From contig NZ_FXTY01000001.1 in the NCBI RefSeq assembly GCF_900182745.1, forward strand, positions 248,001 through 312,000: 64,000 nucleotides of DNA, written 5' to 3'. The notes under the pieces are model-generated. The model worked only from the letters and a program-made list of their open reading frames with translations. It made no database searches and was not told the origin of the DNA. Each line of letters opens with the position of its first letter. The stretch's first letter is position 1. This stretch comes from Shimia sagamensis (GTDB lineage: Bacteria > Pseudomonadota > Alphaproteobacteria > Rhodobacterales > Rhodobacteraceae). Shown piece by piece: positions 35,962 to 45,157 of this stretch. Made by a program: the position numbers and the translations under genes.

Positions 35962-36028
35962 TTGACCACGGTCAAATTAGATGATGCAAAAAGTGACCAC
36001 GGTCAATAACAAATTTGACCACGGTCAC
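35962..36028. promoter_or_regulatory. three copies of a TetR-type operator
   Basis: Three 14-bp near-palindromes share the core GACCACGGTC: 35962-35975 (TTGACCACGGTCAA), 35993-36006 (GTGACCACGGTCAA) and 36015-36028 (TTGACCACGGTCAC). Start spacing is 31 and 22 bp. They fill the gap between the divergent oxidoreductase and TetR genes, the usual layout for a repressor controlling both. Confidence 0.82.
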
Positions 36029-36049
36029 AAACCATGCCAAACAGAGGGC

Positions 36050-36628
36050 ATGACTCGCGCCGTTCAACAACGCACCCTCAAAACCCGCGCCAAGCTTTTG
36101 GACGCGGCCAAAACCGTGATTTCAGAAGGTGGTTATGAGGCCATGCGCGTGGAGGAAGTGGTACTGCGCGCCGGTGTGGCCAAAGGCACGTTTTTTGCGC
36201 ATTTCAAGGACAAAGACGCGCTGATGGATCAACTCATCGGCGCAGAAATTGACCGCAACTTGGACATCATCGAGGCGCTTTCTACGCCAAAATCCATCTC
36301 TGAGATGGCCGAGGCAATGATGCCCCTGATCGCATTCATGACCTGCGAACGCTATGTCTTTGACGTGATTCTGCGCCATTCCGGGGCGGCGGCAAATGCG
36401 GACATCGGCCCCATTGCGATGACCTTCGGCCGCCATGCCGAAGTGGTCACCAAATGGCTCTGGGACAAACCCTTTCGCAAAGACATCTCTGCCGAGTTAC
36501 AAGCCGAAGGTGTGCAAGCCTTTATGGTGCAAGCCATTTCCCTGATGTTTTGCAGTTTGCACAACTCGGTTGCCCCACACGAAAGGTTGGAAACCTACCT
36601 CAATGCCTGGCTGATGCCGGCGGCCTGA
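36050..36628 (+). CDS. TetR-family transcriptional regulator
   Basis: A 192-residue regulator with an N-terminal TetR helix-turn-helix (TRAKLLDAAKTVISEGGYEA ... VAKGTFFAHFKDKDAL, about residues 8-55) and a variable ligand domain. The ATG at 36050 follows GAGGG; longer in-frame starts would run through the operator sites. It is divergent from the NAD(P)H oxidoreductase gene, which it probably represses. It ends 2 bp before the convergent Hint-domain gene. Confidence 0.92.
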   Translation: MTRAVQQRTLKTRAKLLDAAKTVISEGGYEAMRVEEVVLRAGVAKGTFFAHFKDKDALMDQLIGAEIDRNLDIIEALSTPKSISEMAEAMMPLIAFMTCERYVFDVILRHSGAAANADIGPIAMTFGRHAEVVTKWLWDKPFRKDISAELQAEGVQAFMVQAISLMFCSLHNSVAPHERLETYLNAWLMPAA

Positions 36629-36630
36629 CC

Positions 36631-37674
36631 TCAGGCCGCCACTTGTACCAAATCGCGGAACACCGGTTTTCCATCAACCATCTTGCGCCAAGTTTGCGCC
36701 TCATGCGCTTTCATAGTAGGTAAGGCAGCCTGCGCGAAACGCGGCTTCAACCAAGTTTTGGCCTCAAGCAGCTGATCCAACTCCGCCCGCGCGTTCGCCC
36801 CCAGGCTCTCCAACGCTTGATCACCCAGAAACAGGCTTTCGGCTTCGGCACCATTGGCCTCGACAACATGGTGGCGATCAAACATCAAATGCACGTAGTC
36901 CACCCCATCCCGCCATTCCCGCCCGGGAATACCTGGTTGCGGCGCCAAATGTTTAGCATGCGCAAAAGCCGCCTCGGTTGCCGCCAACATCTCCACCTGC
37001 CAGCCGCGCAGCGCAATCCGGTGCTGTTGGGACACCCACAAATCCTGCGCAGGCACCCCCGGCGCAAGGCTATCCGCATCGATACAGACAGGGCGCAGAG
37101 CAGCATCTCGCAACAACTCTGCATAGGAAAAATGGCTGCTGGCCACCCAGAACACTTTGGCAGGCTTGCCTTTGGCCACACAGACAAAATCTCCCGGCTG
37201 CAAACTCTCCACCGCGCGAAGACCATCCGGCGTTGCAATCATCGTGCCTGGCAGAAAACACACCGGCATGTCGTCAGGATGACGATCCGGATGTTTCACA
37301 ACAAACTCTTCATCCTCAAACTCATTCATGTCCTCCTCGTCCGGGTTCATTTCCGGAAAGAAAAACATGCGGGTCTCCTCGCCCGGCTCGGGGTAGTCCT
37401 GAATCGAGATCACCGCGATTTCCTGTCCCCAGAATTGCTCCGGGATATCATCATCCTGCGGCACTGTCCCGGTCAGCTCAAACACAAAATCATGCGCCTG
37501 ACCGTCCATCAAAACTTGCGTGTCTGGGTCCGGCTTATTGTTGTTGTCCTCAAGCACAAGATCGCCATCCTCGCCTTTAGGCACAAAGGTGATCTCTTTG
37601 GCCGGGTCATCGGTGGGTTCAAACTGTTTTTGATTGCCGTGATTGTCGTCAAAACGACCCCAGAAACTGGACAT
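36631..37674 (-). CDS. Hint (hedgehog/intein) domain-containing protein
   Basis: A 347-residue protein. The N-terminal half (about 1-135) is acidic, lacks recognisable domains and has no signal peptide. The C-terminal half is a Hint_2 domain beginning at Cys in VCFLPGTMIATPDG, with LWVSQQHRIAL (block B histidine) and MFDRHHVVEANGAEAES at its end. The intein-type terminal His-Asn pair is not obvious, so full splicing is unlikely; self-cleavage at the Cys is possible. The start has a perfect AGGAGG at the right distance. Hint_2 proteins are common in roseobacters, often of unknown role. It appears monocistronic. Confidence 0.85.
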   Translation of the reverse strand: MSSFWGRFDDNHGNQKQFEPTDDPAKEITFVPKGEDGDLVLEDNNNKPDPDTQVLMDGQAHDFVFELTGTVPQDDDIPEQFWGQEIAVISIQDYPEPGEETRMFFFPEMNPDEEDMNEFEDEEFVVKHPDRHPDDMPVCFLPGTMIATPDGLRAVESLQPGDFVCVAKGKPAKVFWVASSHFSYAELLRDAALRPVCIDADSLAPGVPAQDLWVSQQHRIALRGWQVEMLAATEAAFAHAKHLAPQPGIPGREWRDGVDYVHLMFDRHHVVEANGAEAESLFLGDQALESLGANARAELDQLLEAKTWLKPRFAQAALPTMKAHEAQTWRKMVDGKPVFRDLVQVAA

Positions 37675-37970
37675 GGGCGACCTCCTTCTGCACAACAGAC
37701 CTCCCAACGCCGCCCCATGGGTTGCAAGGCTTAGACACAAGACAAGAGGGCATCGCCCGCAAAACGCAGGTGCGAGTGTTTTGTTCAAAAAACAGGCGCG
37801 AAGTCAGTGGCTTGGGTGACGCACCAAAGCGTCATCCCTCCCTCTGAAACGCACATAAGAAGAGGTGTTTAAAACGTAAAGACCCGCGCCAAAGCTTGGC
37901 ACGGATCCCAAATCTGTTGGCGCAAATTCGCATATTCTGCGGGCCAACAAGCCAATTTTTGCCGAGGGTA
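37675..37970. other. intergenic region between Hint and DUF3775 genes
   Basis: A 296-bp gap with no supported gene. It holds two inverted repeats: GGGTGACGC/GCGTCATCC (37814-37822 and 37829-37837, one wobble) and TGTTGGC/GCCAACA (37915-37921 and 37943-37949). The latter lies 22 bp past the DUF3775 stop and could be its 3' hairpin. Otherwise nothing recognisable is seen. Confidence 0.6.
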
Positions 37971-38297
37971 TTAGCCGCCGCGGACCAAATCATCCTCTTC
38001 GTCGGTCAGCGACATGCCCAAAGCTTCCATGCCGTTTTCCAAGTGATCCGACAAATGAGGGGAGCCCAGCAGGTAATCTGCGGTGGGCACAGTGTTTTCG
38101 GTCTTGGCGGTCATGATCGCCTCGGCCAAATCTTCTGCGGCAAAGCTGTCACGCCCGACCCACATCACCGCGACCAGACTGGCCTGCTCATCTTCGTTTA
38201 AACGGTCAATAAATCCGCGCAGCTCACCTTCGGCCCGATCCAGTTCACGGGACATCAGCACAACCTGCGCCACCTTCCATGCAGAAATCTCAAGCAT
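37971..38297 (-). CDS. DUF3775 domain-containing protein
   Basis: A 108-residue small cytoplasmic protein recognised as DUF3775 by its N-terminus MLEISAWKVAQVVLMSREL and the following LNEDEQASLVAVMWVGR. The function is unknown. The start at 38297 is chosen over an upstream ATG because it matches the family N-terminus and has GGAGG just ahead (reverse strand). It lies between rmuC and the Hint gene on the same strand, separated by more than 100 bp from each. Confidence 0.85.
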   Translation of the reverse strand: MLEISAWKVAQVVLMSRELDRAEGELRGFIDRLNEDEQASLVAVMWVGRDSFAAEDLAEAIMTAKTENTVPTADYLLGSPHLSDHLENGMEALGMSLTDEEDDLVRGG

Positions 38298-38430
38298 TTT
38301 GTGCCTCCAATTTGGTTTGGCCCAGTGTCCCCACCAGCATGCCCCACGTCTTTGACATGGCGCAAACTGTTTCTGGTGCATCGGGGTGTCGTCCCGGACC
38401 CCCGGGACATTTGAAGAATATGAATAGGGA

Positions 38431-39750
38431 TCAGCTGTCCGGTTTGGTCAGCGGCACCACTTTGTCATCCCCAGTCTGCGCCAATTCTTCGAAATCAAAG
38501 TTGTCCAACCGTCGCGCTCGGCGCCCAGCTTTGTCAGCGCTGATCTTGATCTCGCTGATGTCTTTCGCCGCTTGCCCAAAGTGGCGATCGAGGTTTTCCA
38601 CCCGCGTGCCCAGCCGCTCGACATCGGAATAGAGCAGCCCCAGTTCTTTGCGAATTGCGCCCGCCTGCTCTTGCATACGTGCATCTTTCAAAATCGCCCG
38701 CATGGTGTTGAGCGTCGCCATGCAAGTGGTCGGTGACACAATCCACACCCGCGCCGCAAAGCCTTCGCGCACCAGCTCCGGGAAATTTGCGTGCAGCTCG
38801 GCGTAGACGGCTTCACTTGGCAGGAACATCAGCGCCCCATCGGCGGTCTCGCCTTCGATGATGTATTTCTCAGAGATATCCTTGATGTGTTTCTTCACCG
38901 AGGTGCGCAACATCCGCGCCGCCTCGTTCAATTGCGCCTGCGTTTCCGCATTGCGCAGCATTTCATAGGCTTCCAGCGGGAACTTGCTGTCGATCACAAT
39001 TGGGCCGGGAGGATTGGGCAGATGGATCAAACAGTCCGCCCGTTTGCCGTTTGAGAGCGTGTGCTGCAATGCGTAGCTGTCAGTGGGCAGCGCTTTGGAC
39101 ACAATATCATTGAGCTGGATTTCGCCAAAAGCGCCGCGGGTTTGTTTGTTGCTCAGAATGTCTTGCAGGCTCAGCACATCCCCCGACAGCCGGGTGATGT
39201 TTTCCTGCGCCTTATCGATTGTAGCCAACCGCTCCTGCAATTGAGTGAGAGAGGTCGCAGTCTGCTTGGCATTGCCCGTCATCGACAGATTCAACTTCTC
39301 TTGCATGTCGTTGAGTGCGCCACCGGTGCGCAGCTGCATATTGGCCAAGCTTTCCTGCATCTGCAGCTGCTGCGTTGCCAATGTATCCGCCATCTTCTGC
39401 TGCATGCTGGCGAGGTTCTCACCGGTGCTGCGCTGCACCTTGGCGAGGTTCTCGTGCATATTGACCTGCACCTCGCCCAGCCGCTGTTCCATCAACGTGG
39501 CAATCTGTCCCTGAGACTGCGCCTGCGCCTGCAGGTTTCCGTCCAGATGCGCCTGCCCGGTGGCCAGCTGATCCACCCGCTGCGCCATGTGCCCCATGTG
39601 CTGGGCAATCACCGCTTCAGTCCGATCAGACCGCTTTTGCCCCGCTCCGCGCAGCAGCAAAAACAGCACCAACACCGCAAAACCAATTCCAGCCACAGCA
39701 TACAGCGCCATTGCCTCCATATTGGCAATTGCCTCGTCCATACCTTCCAT
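38431..39750 (-). CDS. rmuC: DNA recombination protein RmuC
   Basis: A 439-residue protein with one N-terminal membrane helix (about 12-30, LYAVAGIGFAVLVLFLLLRG), a long coiled coil (about 45-170, rich in repeated Q/N/M heptads) and the RmuC nuclease-like domain (GAFGEIQLNDIV, IDSKFPLEAYE, VSPTTCMATLNTMRAIL). RmuC limits DNA inversions and recombination at repeats (family knowledge). The start codon overlaps the mutL stop by 1 bp (TGATG), so the two DNA-maintenance genes are translationally coupled. Confidence 0.93.
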   Translation of the reverse strand: MEGMDEAIANMEAMALYAVAGIGFAVLVLFLLLRGAGQKRSDRTEAVIAQHMGHMAQRVDQLATGQAHLDGNLQAQAQSQGQIATLMEQRLGEVQVNMHENLAKVQRSTGENLASMQQKMADTLATQQLQMQESLANMQLRTGGALNDMQEKLNLSMTGNAKQTATSLTQLQERLATIDKAQENITRLSGDVLSLQDILSNKQTRGAFGEIQLNDIVSKALPTDSYALQHTLSNGKRADCLIHLPNPPGPIVIDSKFPLEAYEMLRNAETQAQLNEAARMLRTSVKKHIKDISEKYIIEGETADGALMFLPSEAVYAELHANFPELVREGFAARVWIVSPTTCMATLNTMRAILKDARMQEQAGAIRKELGLLYSDVERLGTRVENLDRHFGQAAKDISEIKISADKAGRRARRLDNFDFEELAQTGDDKVVPLTKPDS

Positions 39751-41642
39751 CACGTCCGTCCGAACAGCCGCTCGATGTCGGCCAGCTTGAGTTCTACATA
39801 AGTTGGCCGCCCGTGGTTGCATTGCCCCGAATGTGGCGTCGCCTCCATCTCGCGCAGCAGCGCGTTCATCTCTTCGCCGCGCATGCGCCGCCCCGAGCGG
39901 ATCGAGCCGTGACAGGCCACCCGACTGAGGATCGCCTCCAGCTTGGCCTGCACCAACATGCTTTCCCCCGCATCATCCAGCTCATCGAGAATATCAAGCA
40001 CCATGGCCCGCGCATTGACCTCGCCCAAGAGCGCGGGGGTTTCGCGCACCGCCACTGCACCGCCACCAAAGGCCTCAATTGTCAGCCCCAGCTTGGAGAG
40101 TGCGTCCGCCACGGTCATGATCCGCGCACAGTCGCCCTCGGACAGCTCGACAATTTCTGGGATCAACAAGGCCTGCGCCGCCACGCCATTTTCCGCCATT
40201 TGATGTTTCAGTTTCTCATAGACCAACCGCTCATGCGCGGCGTGTTGATCGACAATCACCATGCCGGTTTCTGTCTGCGCCACGATGTAATTCTCATGCA
40301 CCTGCGCCCGCGCCGCGCCCAAAGGCAGGCCTTCGGCAGGCTGCTCTTGGGCCATTTCCGATTCAAACGGCTCAACCCGTGCGGAATAGGCTTCTGTGAG
40401 CTCATCAAACCCTGGCGAGGACGGCATCGGCGCCTGGGCTTGGTAGGCCGCTGTGCGCGCCCCAAGGCTTGGCCGGTCCATCTGATAGACCCGCGCCTGC
40501 CCTGACGGCCCTTGTGGCCTGGCCCCCAAAGCGCCCATCGGCTCTGGCCTGAAAGAGTCCAATGTGGCTCCGGCCACCGTGGTCGACGCCCGATGCCCCG
40601 CTTCAGCCAGCGCATGGCGTAGGCTGGAGACTATCAGCCCCCGCGCCAATCCCGGATCACGAAACCGCACCTCGGACTTGGCCGGGTGTACGTTCACATC
40701 CACCAGATGCGGATCACAATCAATGAACAGCGCCGCCGCCGGATGGCGGTCTCGGCTCAGATAATCAAAATACGCCCCACGCAGCGCGCCGACGAGCAAT
40801 TTGTCCTTCACCGGACGCCCGTTCACAAACAGGTACTGCGCCACCGACGAGCCGCGCGAATAGGTTGGCAGCGCCGCATAACCAATCAGCCGCAGCCCTT
40901 CCCGCTCCGCATCAATCTTCAGCGCGTTTTCGGCAAATTCCTTGCCCAAAATTCGCGCCAAACGACCATGCAGCGCATCAAACAGATCGCCATTTTCCGC
41001 TTCCACGCGGAAGGTCACGCGGCCTTCGCCCCCTCCGGTCACATCGCGCAGGGTAAATCCAACAAACGGCTCCGCCATCGCCAGGCGCTTGACCACATCG
41101 GTGATCGCCTGCGCCTCCGCCCGATCCGAGCGCATGAACTTCAACCGCGCGGGTGTGGCATAAAACAGATCGCGCAATTCCACGATGGTACCACCAGACA
41201 GCGCCGCAGGCTTCACCGCGCTCATCGCGCCGCCTTCAACGGAGATCTGAGCCGCAGAGGCTTTGCCCACCCGGCTGGTGATGCTCAACCGCCCCACCGC
41301 GCCCAACGAGGGCAGGGCCTCGCCACGAAAGCCAAAGGTGTGGATGTCGAGCAGATCACTGCCGTCAATCTTGGACGTCGCATGGCGCGACAAGGCCAGC
41401 GGCAATTGTTCCTCGGTGATGCCACAGCCATCATCCGTGATCCGGATCAACGTCTTGCCGCCATCACCATAGGCAATCTCGATCCGCCGACTGCCCGCAT
41501 CAATGGCGTTTTCCACCAGTTCTTTCACCGCAGAGGCAGGACGTTCGACCACCTCACCGGCAGCAATCCGGTTGATAGCGGCATCATCAAGTTGCCGAAT
41601 AACCGGCAATTCTTGGCTTATGTTGGGGTTATCCACAGGCAT
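39750..41642 (-). CDS. mutL: DNA mismatch repair protein MutL (endonuclease type)
   Basis: A 630-residue GHKL ATPase. N-terminal motifs are [17 protein letters not shown] and GFRGEALPS. The C-terminal domain has the metal-binding endonuclease motif [12 protein letters not shown] (around residue 465; pattern DQHA-x2-E-x4-E) plus ACHGSIRSG and GQCNHGRP. This type nicks the strand itself and does not need MutH, consistent with organisms lacking Dam-directed repair. It is followed by rmuC with a 1-bp overlap. Confidence 0.97.
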   Translation of the reverse strand: MPVDNPNISQELPVIRQLDDAAINRIAAGEVVERPASAVKELVENAIDAGSRRIEIAYGDGGKTLIRITDDGCGITEEQLPLALSRHATSKIDGSDLLDIHTFGFRGEALPSLGAVGRLSITSRVGKASAAQISVEGGAMSAVKPAALSGGTIVELRDLFYATPARLKFMRSDRAEAQAITDVVKRLAMAEPFVGFTLRDVTGGGEGRVTFRVEAENGDLFDALHGRLARILGKEFAENALKIDAEREGLRLIGYAALPTYSRGSSVAQYLFVNGRPVKDKLLVGALRGAYFDYLSRDRHPAAALFIDCDPHLVDVNVHPAKSEVRFRDPGLARGLIVSSLRHALAEAGHRASTTVAGATLDSFRPEPMGALGARPQGPSGQARVYQMDRPSLGARTAAYQAQAPMPSSPGFDELTEAYSARVEPFESEMAQEQPAEGLPLGAARAQVHENYIVAQTETGMVIVDQHAAHERLVYEKLKHQMAENGVAAQALLIPEIVELSEGDCARIMTVADALSKLGLTIEAFGGGAVAVRETPALLGEVNARAMVLDILDELDDAGESMLVQAKLEAILSRVACHGSIRSGRRMRGEEMNALLREMEATPHSGQCNHGRPTYVELKLADIERLFGRT

Positions 41643-41760
41643 AGTGCCAAATCTAGCATGTTCTCGTTTGATTCTACCACCAAGTTTGCAGGGATCAGCA
41701 GTCGCTTTTTGCCATCCCCGTGTCGCTCTTTCTCTGGACAGAGCACCAAGGCCACCTCAT

Positions 41761-41774
41761 AATTTGATCAAATT
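41761..41774. promoter_or_regulatory. 14-bp perfect palindrome upstream of aminotransferase
   Basis: AATTTGATCAAATT lies 44 bp before the aminotransferase start codon. The identical 14-mer occurs at 55869-55882 upstream of an aldehyde dehydrogenase gene. It is probably an operator for an unidentified dimeric regulator. Confidence 0.6.
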
Positions 41775-41818
41775 TTTCAGCGTGCAGGAATCACCCCTGC
41801 ACCCAAGGGAGCACAGCC

Positions 41819-43171
41819 ATGAAAGACGACAACTTCCTGACGGAAAACAACGCCCGCCACCTCTGGCACCCAATGGGCGCACCAGCGGACAGCCACAGCA
41901 CCCCGCCCAAGATCATCAAGGGCGCCGAAGGGGTGAACATCACTGACATCGACGGCCATGCCACCGTGGACGCCGTGGGCGGCTTGTGGTGCGTGAACCT
42001 CGGCTATTCCAACGACGTGGTGAAAGAGGCCATCGCCAAACAGCTCTACGATCTGCCGTATTACTCCGCTTTTGCCGGCACCTCGAACCCACCGGCGATC
42101 GAAGCCTCCTATGCGGTGCGCGAATTCTTCGCCGAGGACGGCATGTCGCGTGTGTTCTTCACCTCCGGTGGCTCCGACTCCGTGGAAACCGCCCTGCGTC
42201 TGTCCCGCCAGTACCACCGTCTGCGCGGCGAGCCGACCCGCACCAAATTCATCAGCCTCAAAAAAGGCTACCACGGCACCCACTTTGGCGGTGCAAGCGT
42301 GAACGGCAACAACCGCTTCCGCATCAACTACGAACCGCTGCTGCCCGGTTGTTTCCACCTGCCGTCGCCTTACCCTTATCGCAACCCGTTCAACGAAAGC
42401 GACCCGGCCCAGTTGGCGCAAAACATCGCCGCCGCTTTTGAGGACGAGATTGCCTTCCAGGACCCCAAGACCATCGCGGCCTTCATCATGGAGCCGATCC
42501 AGGGCGCGGGCGGCGTGATTGTGCCGGACGCCTCCTTCATGAAGCTGATGCGCGAAATTTGTGACCGCCACGGCATCTTGCTGATTTCAGATGAAGTCAT
42601 CACCGGCTTTGGCCGCACCGGCGACTGGTCCGGCGCGCGGCACTGGGGCGTGCAGCCCGACATGATGACCACCGCCAAAGGCATCACCTCCGGCTATTTC
42701 CCGGTGGGTGCCTGCATGGTTGGCGACAAAGTGGCCGACGTGTTTGAAAACGATCAAACCGGCGAAGCGGCCATCTACCACGGCTACACCTACTCCGCCC
42801 ATCCGGTAGGCTCCGCCGCCGTGATCGCTACGCTGGCCGAGACCACCCGTCTGGACCTGAAAACCAACGCCGCCGCCCGTGGCACGCAGTTGTTTGAAGG
42901 TGTGCAGAAGCTCGCTGAGAAATACGACATCATCGGTGACGTGCGTGGCGGCCACGGCCTGATGACTGGCATTGAACTGGTCTCTGACAAAGCCGCCAAA
43001 ACCCCGATGGACATGGCCACCATGAAAAAGATCCACGAGGCCACCTATCAGGCAGGCTCCATGGTCCGCCTTGGCGCGCACAACGTGCTGATGTCCCCAC
43101 CGCTGACCATTTCCGAGGGTGAGGTCAACACCATCCTCTCCGCTTTGGACACCGGTTTCGCGGCCGCTTAA
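41819..43171 (+). CDS. class III aminotransferase (omega-amino acid:pyruvate type)
   Basis: A 450-residue PLP enzyme. Typical segments are LWHPMGAPADSHS, GGLWCVNLGYS (substrate pocket), FTSGGSDSVETALR, KKGYHGTHFGG, the PLP Asp region ISDEVITGFGRTG and the PLP lysine in TTAKGITSGYFPVG. The family transfers amino groups from beta-alanine, GABA, putrescine-like or other omega-amines to pyruvate, giving a semialdehyde and alanine. No partner gene adjoins it. An identical palindrome upstream of the aldehyde dehydrogenase at 55966 suggests that the two act in one pathway (inference). Confidence 0.88.
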   Translation: MKDDNFLTENNARHLWHPMGAPADSHSTPPKIIKGAEGVNITDIDGHATVDAVGGLWCVNLGYSNDVVKEAIAKQLYDLPYYSAFAGTSNPPAIEASYAVREFFAEDGMSRVFFTSGGSDSVETALRLSRQYHRLRGEPTRTKFISLKKGYHGTHFGGASVNGNNRFRINYEPLLPGCFHLPSPYPYRNPFNESDPAQLAQNIAAAFEDEIAFQDPKTIAAFIMEPIQGAGGVIVPDASFMKLMREICDRHGILLISDEVITGFGRTGDWSGARHWGVQPDMMTTAKGITSGYFPVGACMVGDKVADVFENDQTGEAAIYHGYTYSAHPVGSAAVIATLAETTRLDLKTNAAARGTQLFEGVQKLAEKYDIIGDVRGGHGLMTGIELVSDKAAKTPMDMATMKKIHEATYQAGSMVRLGAHNVLMSPPLTISEGEVNTILSALDTGFAAA

Positions 43172-43372
43172 AACCTTCTGCGGCTCGGGGCACATCGCTC
43201 CGGGCCGTCTGCAAAGAATGTGCGTTAACCTGACGGGGGCGTCAATTTTTGCACCTCCGCAAAACAGTCGCGATACCGACGTCATACCGATGCCCCAATT
43301 CGGCACACTGGGCTGCGTTAACCTTTGAGGCCGCACCAAATTTCCAACAAGTTTTCCTGTAAGGGTTTTCTT

Positions 43373-43388
43373 ATTCCATTTTTGGAAT
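43373..43388. promoter_or_regulatory. inverted repeat in the SulP promoter region
   Basis: ATTCCA (43373-43378) and TGGAAT (43383-43388) form a perfect inverted repeat around TTTT, directly next to an AT-rich TATATAG stretch that could be the -10 box. It lies 36 bp before the SulP start codon and is a candidate operator. Confidence 0.4.
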
Positions 43389-43423
43389 ATATAGAGCGCA
43401 CCCGCGACTCTCATGAGGCCCCA

Positions 43424-45157
43424 ATGCCGCAACCGCTCAAGCGTTACTTCCCCATCCTTCAATGGGCAAAAACCTATGACCGTCAGATACTTGGAGCCGA
43501 TCTTATGGCCGCCGTGATCGTGACAATCATGCTGATTCCGCAGTCCTTGGCCTACGCCCTGCTTGCCGGTCTGCCCCCCGAAGTTGGCCTTTATGCCTCC
43601 ATCCTGCCTCTGGTCGCCTACGCCATCTTCGGCACCTCCCGTGTGCTCGCCGTCGGCCCCGTCGCCGTGGTTTCCCTCATGACCGCCGCCGCCCTCGGAA
43701 ACCTCGCTTTGCAAGGCACCACAGAGTACCTGATTGCGGCGATTACATTGGCCTTCATGTCCGGTGTTATGCTCACCCTGATGGGCCTCTTACGCCTTGG
43801 ATTCCTTGCCAATTTCCTGTCCCATCCGGTGATCGCAGGCTTCATCACCGCCTCCGGAATTCTGATCGCCACAAGCCAATTGAAACACATCCTCGGCATC
43901 ACCGCACACGGCCACACACTGCCCGAATTGCTCACCTCTTTGATGGCCCATTTGCCCGAAACCAACCTCTACACAGTGACCCTCGGCGCCACCGCCTTGG
44001 CCTTCTTGTTCTGGACCCGCAAAGGTCTCAAACCGTTCCTGCTCAAACTCGGCGTCACCCCACGCCTTGCTGACGTGATCACCAAAGCTGGTCCCGTCGC
44101 CGCTGTCGCCGCCACCACACTGTCTGCCTATACCTTTGATCTTGCTGAGAAAGGTGTGGCAATTGTGGGCACCGTCCCCACTGGTCTGCCCCCACTTTCG
44201 GCACCCAGTTTCTCGCCAGATCTCTGGTCCCAACTCTTCCTCGCCGCGCTCCTGATTTCCATCATCGGCTTTGTCGAAAGCGTCTCTGTGGCGCAGACCC
44301 TCGCCGCCAAACGCCGCCAACGCATCGACCCAGATCAGGAGCTTATCGGCCTTGGCACCTCCAACATTGCCTCTGCTATTTCAGGGGGTTACCCAGTCAC
44401 CGGCGGTTTCGCCCGCTCGGTTGTGAACTTTGACGCAGGCGCGCAAACCCCCGCCGCCGGTGCCTTCACTGCCATTGGCATCGCCGGTGCCGCGCTCTTC
44501 CTCACGCCCCTGCTGTTCTTCCTGCCCAAAGCCACGCTGGCTGCCACCATCATCGTTGCCGTGTTGAGTCTCGTGGACCTCTCAATCCTGCGTCACGCTT
44601 GGGGCTATTCCCGCGTTGATTTTGCCGCTGTCGCCACCACCATTGCACTCACCTTGGGCCTCGGTGTGGAGGTCGGTGTCAGCGCCGGTGTGATCCTTTC
44701 CATCGCGTTGCATCTCTACAAAACCAGCCGTCCCCATGTGGCCGAGGTCGGCCTTGTGCCCGGTACACAGCACTTCCGTAACATCCTACGACACAAGGTA
44801 AAAACTGCCCCACACTTGGTGACACTACGCATTGACGAAAGCCTGTATTTCGCCAACGCACGTTTTTTGGAAGACTACGTTTATGACCGCGTGGTCTGTG
44901 ACCAACCAATCACCGATGTGGTGCTCATGGCCTCGGCTGTGAACGAGATCGACATGAGTGCGTTGGAGAGCCTTGAGGCGATCAACAGCCGCCTCAAAGA
45001 GCTCAACATTCGTCTGCATTTTTCCGAAGTCAAAGGCCCTGTCATGGACCGCCTCAAACGTAGCCATTTCCTGGATGACCTGAACGGTGAAATCTTCCTC
45101 GCGCAATACGATGCGTGGACGAAGCTCAGCAATTCAGACACCAGCCAAGCGGCCTAA
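43424..45157 (+). CDS. SulP family inorganic anion transporter with STAS domain
   Basis: A 577-residue inner-membrane transporter with about 10-12 helices and the SulP signature AYALLAGLPPEVGLYAS near residue 45, plus a cytoplasmic C-terminal STAS domain (about 450-555, LRIDESLYFANARFLEDY and VNEIDMSALESLE). Substrates in the family are sulfate, bicarbonate or dicarboxylates; none can be chosen by sequence alone. The ATG at 43424 is preceded by GAGG. The gene converges on the metal transporter operon and overlaps its last gene by 4 bp at the stop codons, with no terminator. Confidence 0.92.
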   Translation: MPQPLKRYFPILQWAKTYDRQILGADLMAAVIVTIMLIPQSLAYALLAGLPPEVGLYASILPLVAYAIFGTSRVLAVGPVAVVSLMTAAALGNLALQGTTEYLIAAITLAFMSGVMLTLMGLLRLGFLANFLSHPVIAGFITASGILIATSQLKHILGITAHGHTLPELLTSLMAHLPETNLYTVTLGATALAFLFWTRKGLKPFLLKLGVTPRLADVITKAGPVAAVAATTLSAYTFDLAEKGVAIVGTVPTGLPPLSAPSFSPDLWSQLFLAALLISIIGFVESVSVAQTLAAKRRQRIDPDQELIGLGTSNIASAISGGYPVTGGFARSVVNFDAGAQTPAAGAFTAIGIAGAALFLTPLLFFLPKATLAATIIVAVLSLVDLSILRHAWGYSRVDFAAVATTIALTLGLGVEVGVSAGVILSIALHLYKTSRPHVAEVGLVPGTQHFRNILRHKVKTAPHLVTLRIDESLYFANARFLEDYVYDRVVCDQPITDVVLMASAVNEIDMSALESLEAINSRLKELNIRLHFSEVKGPVMDRLKRSHFLDDLNGEIFLAQYDAWTKLSNSDTSQAA

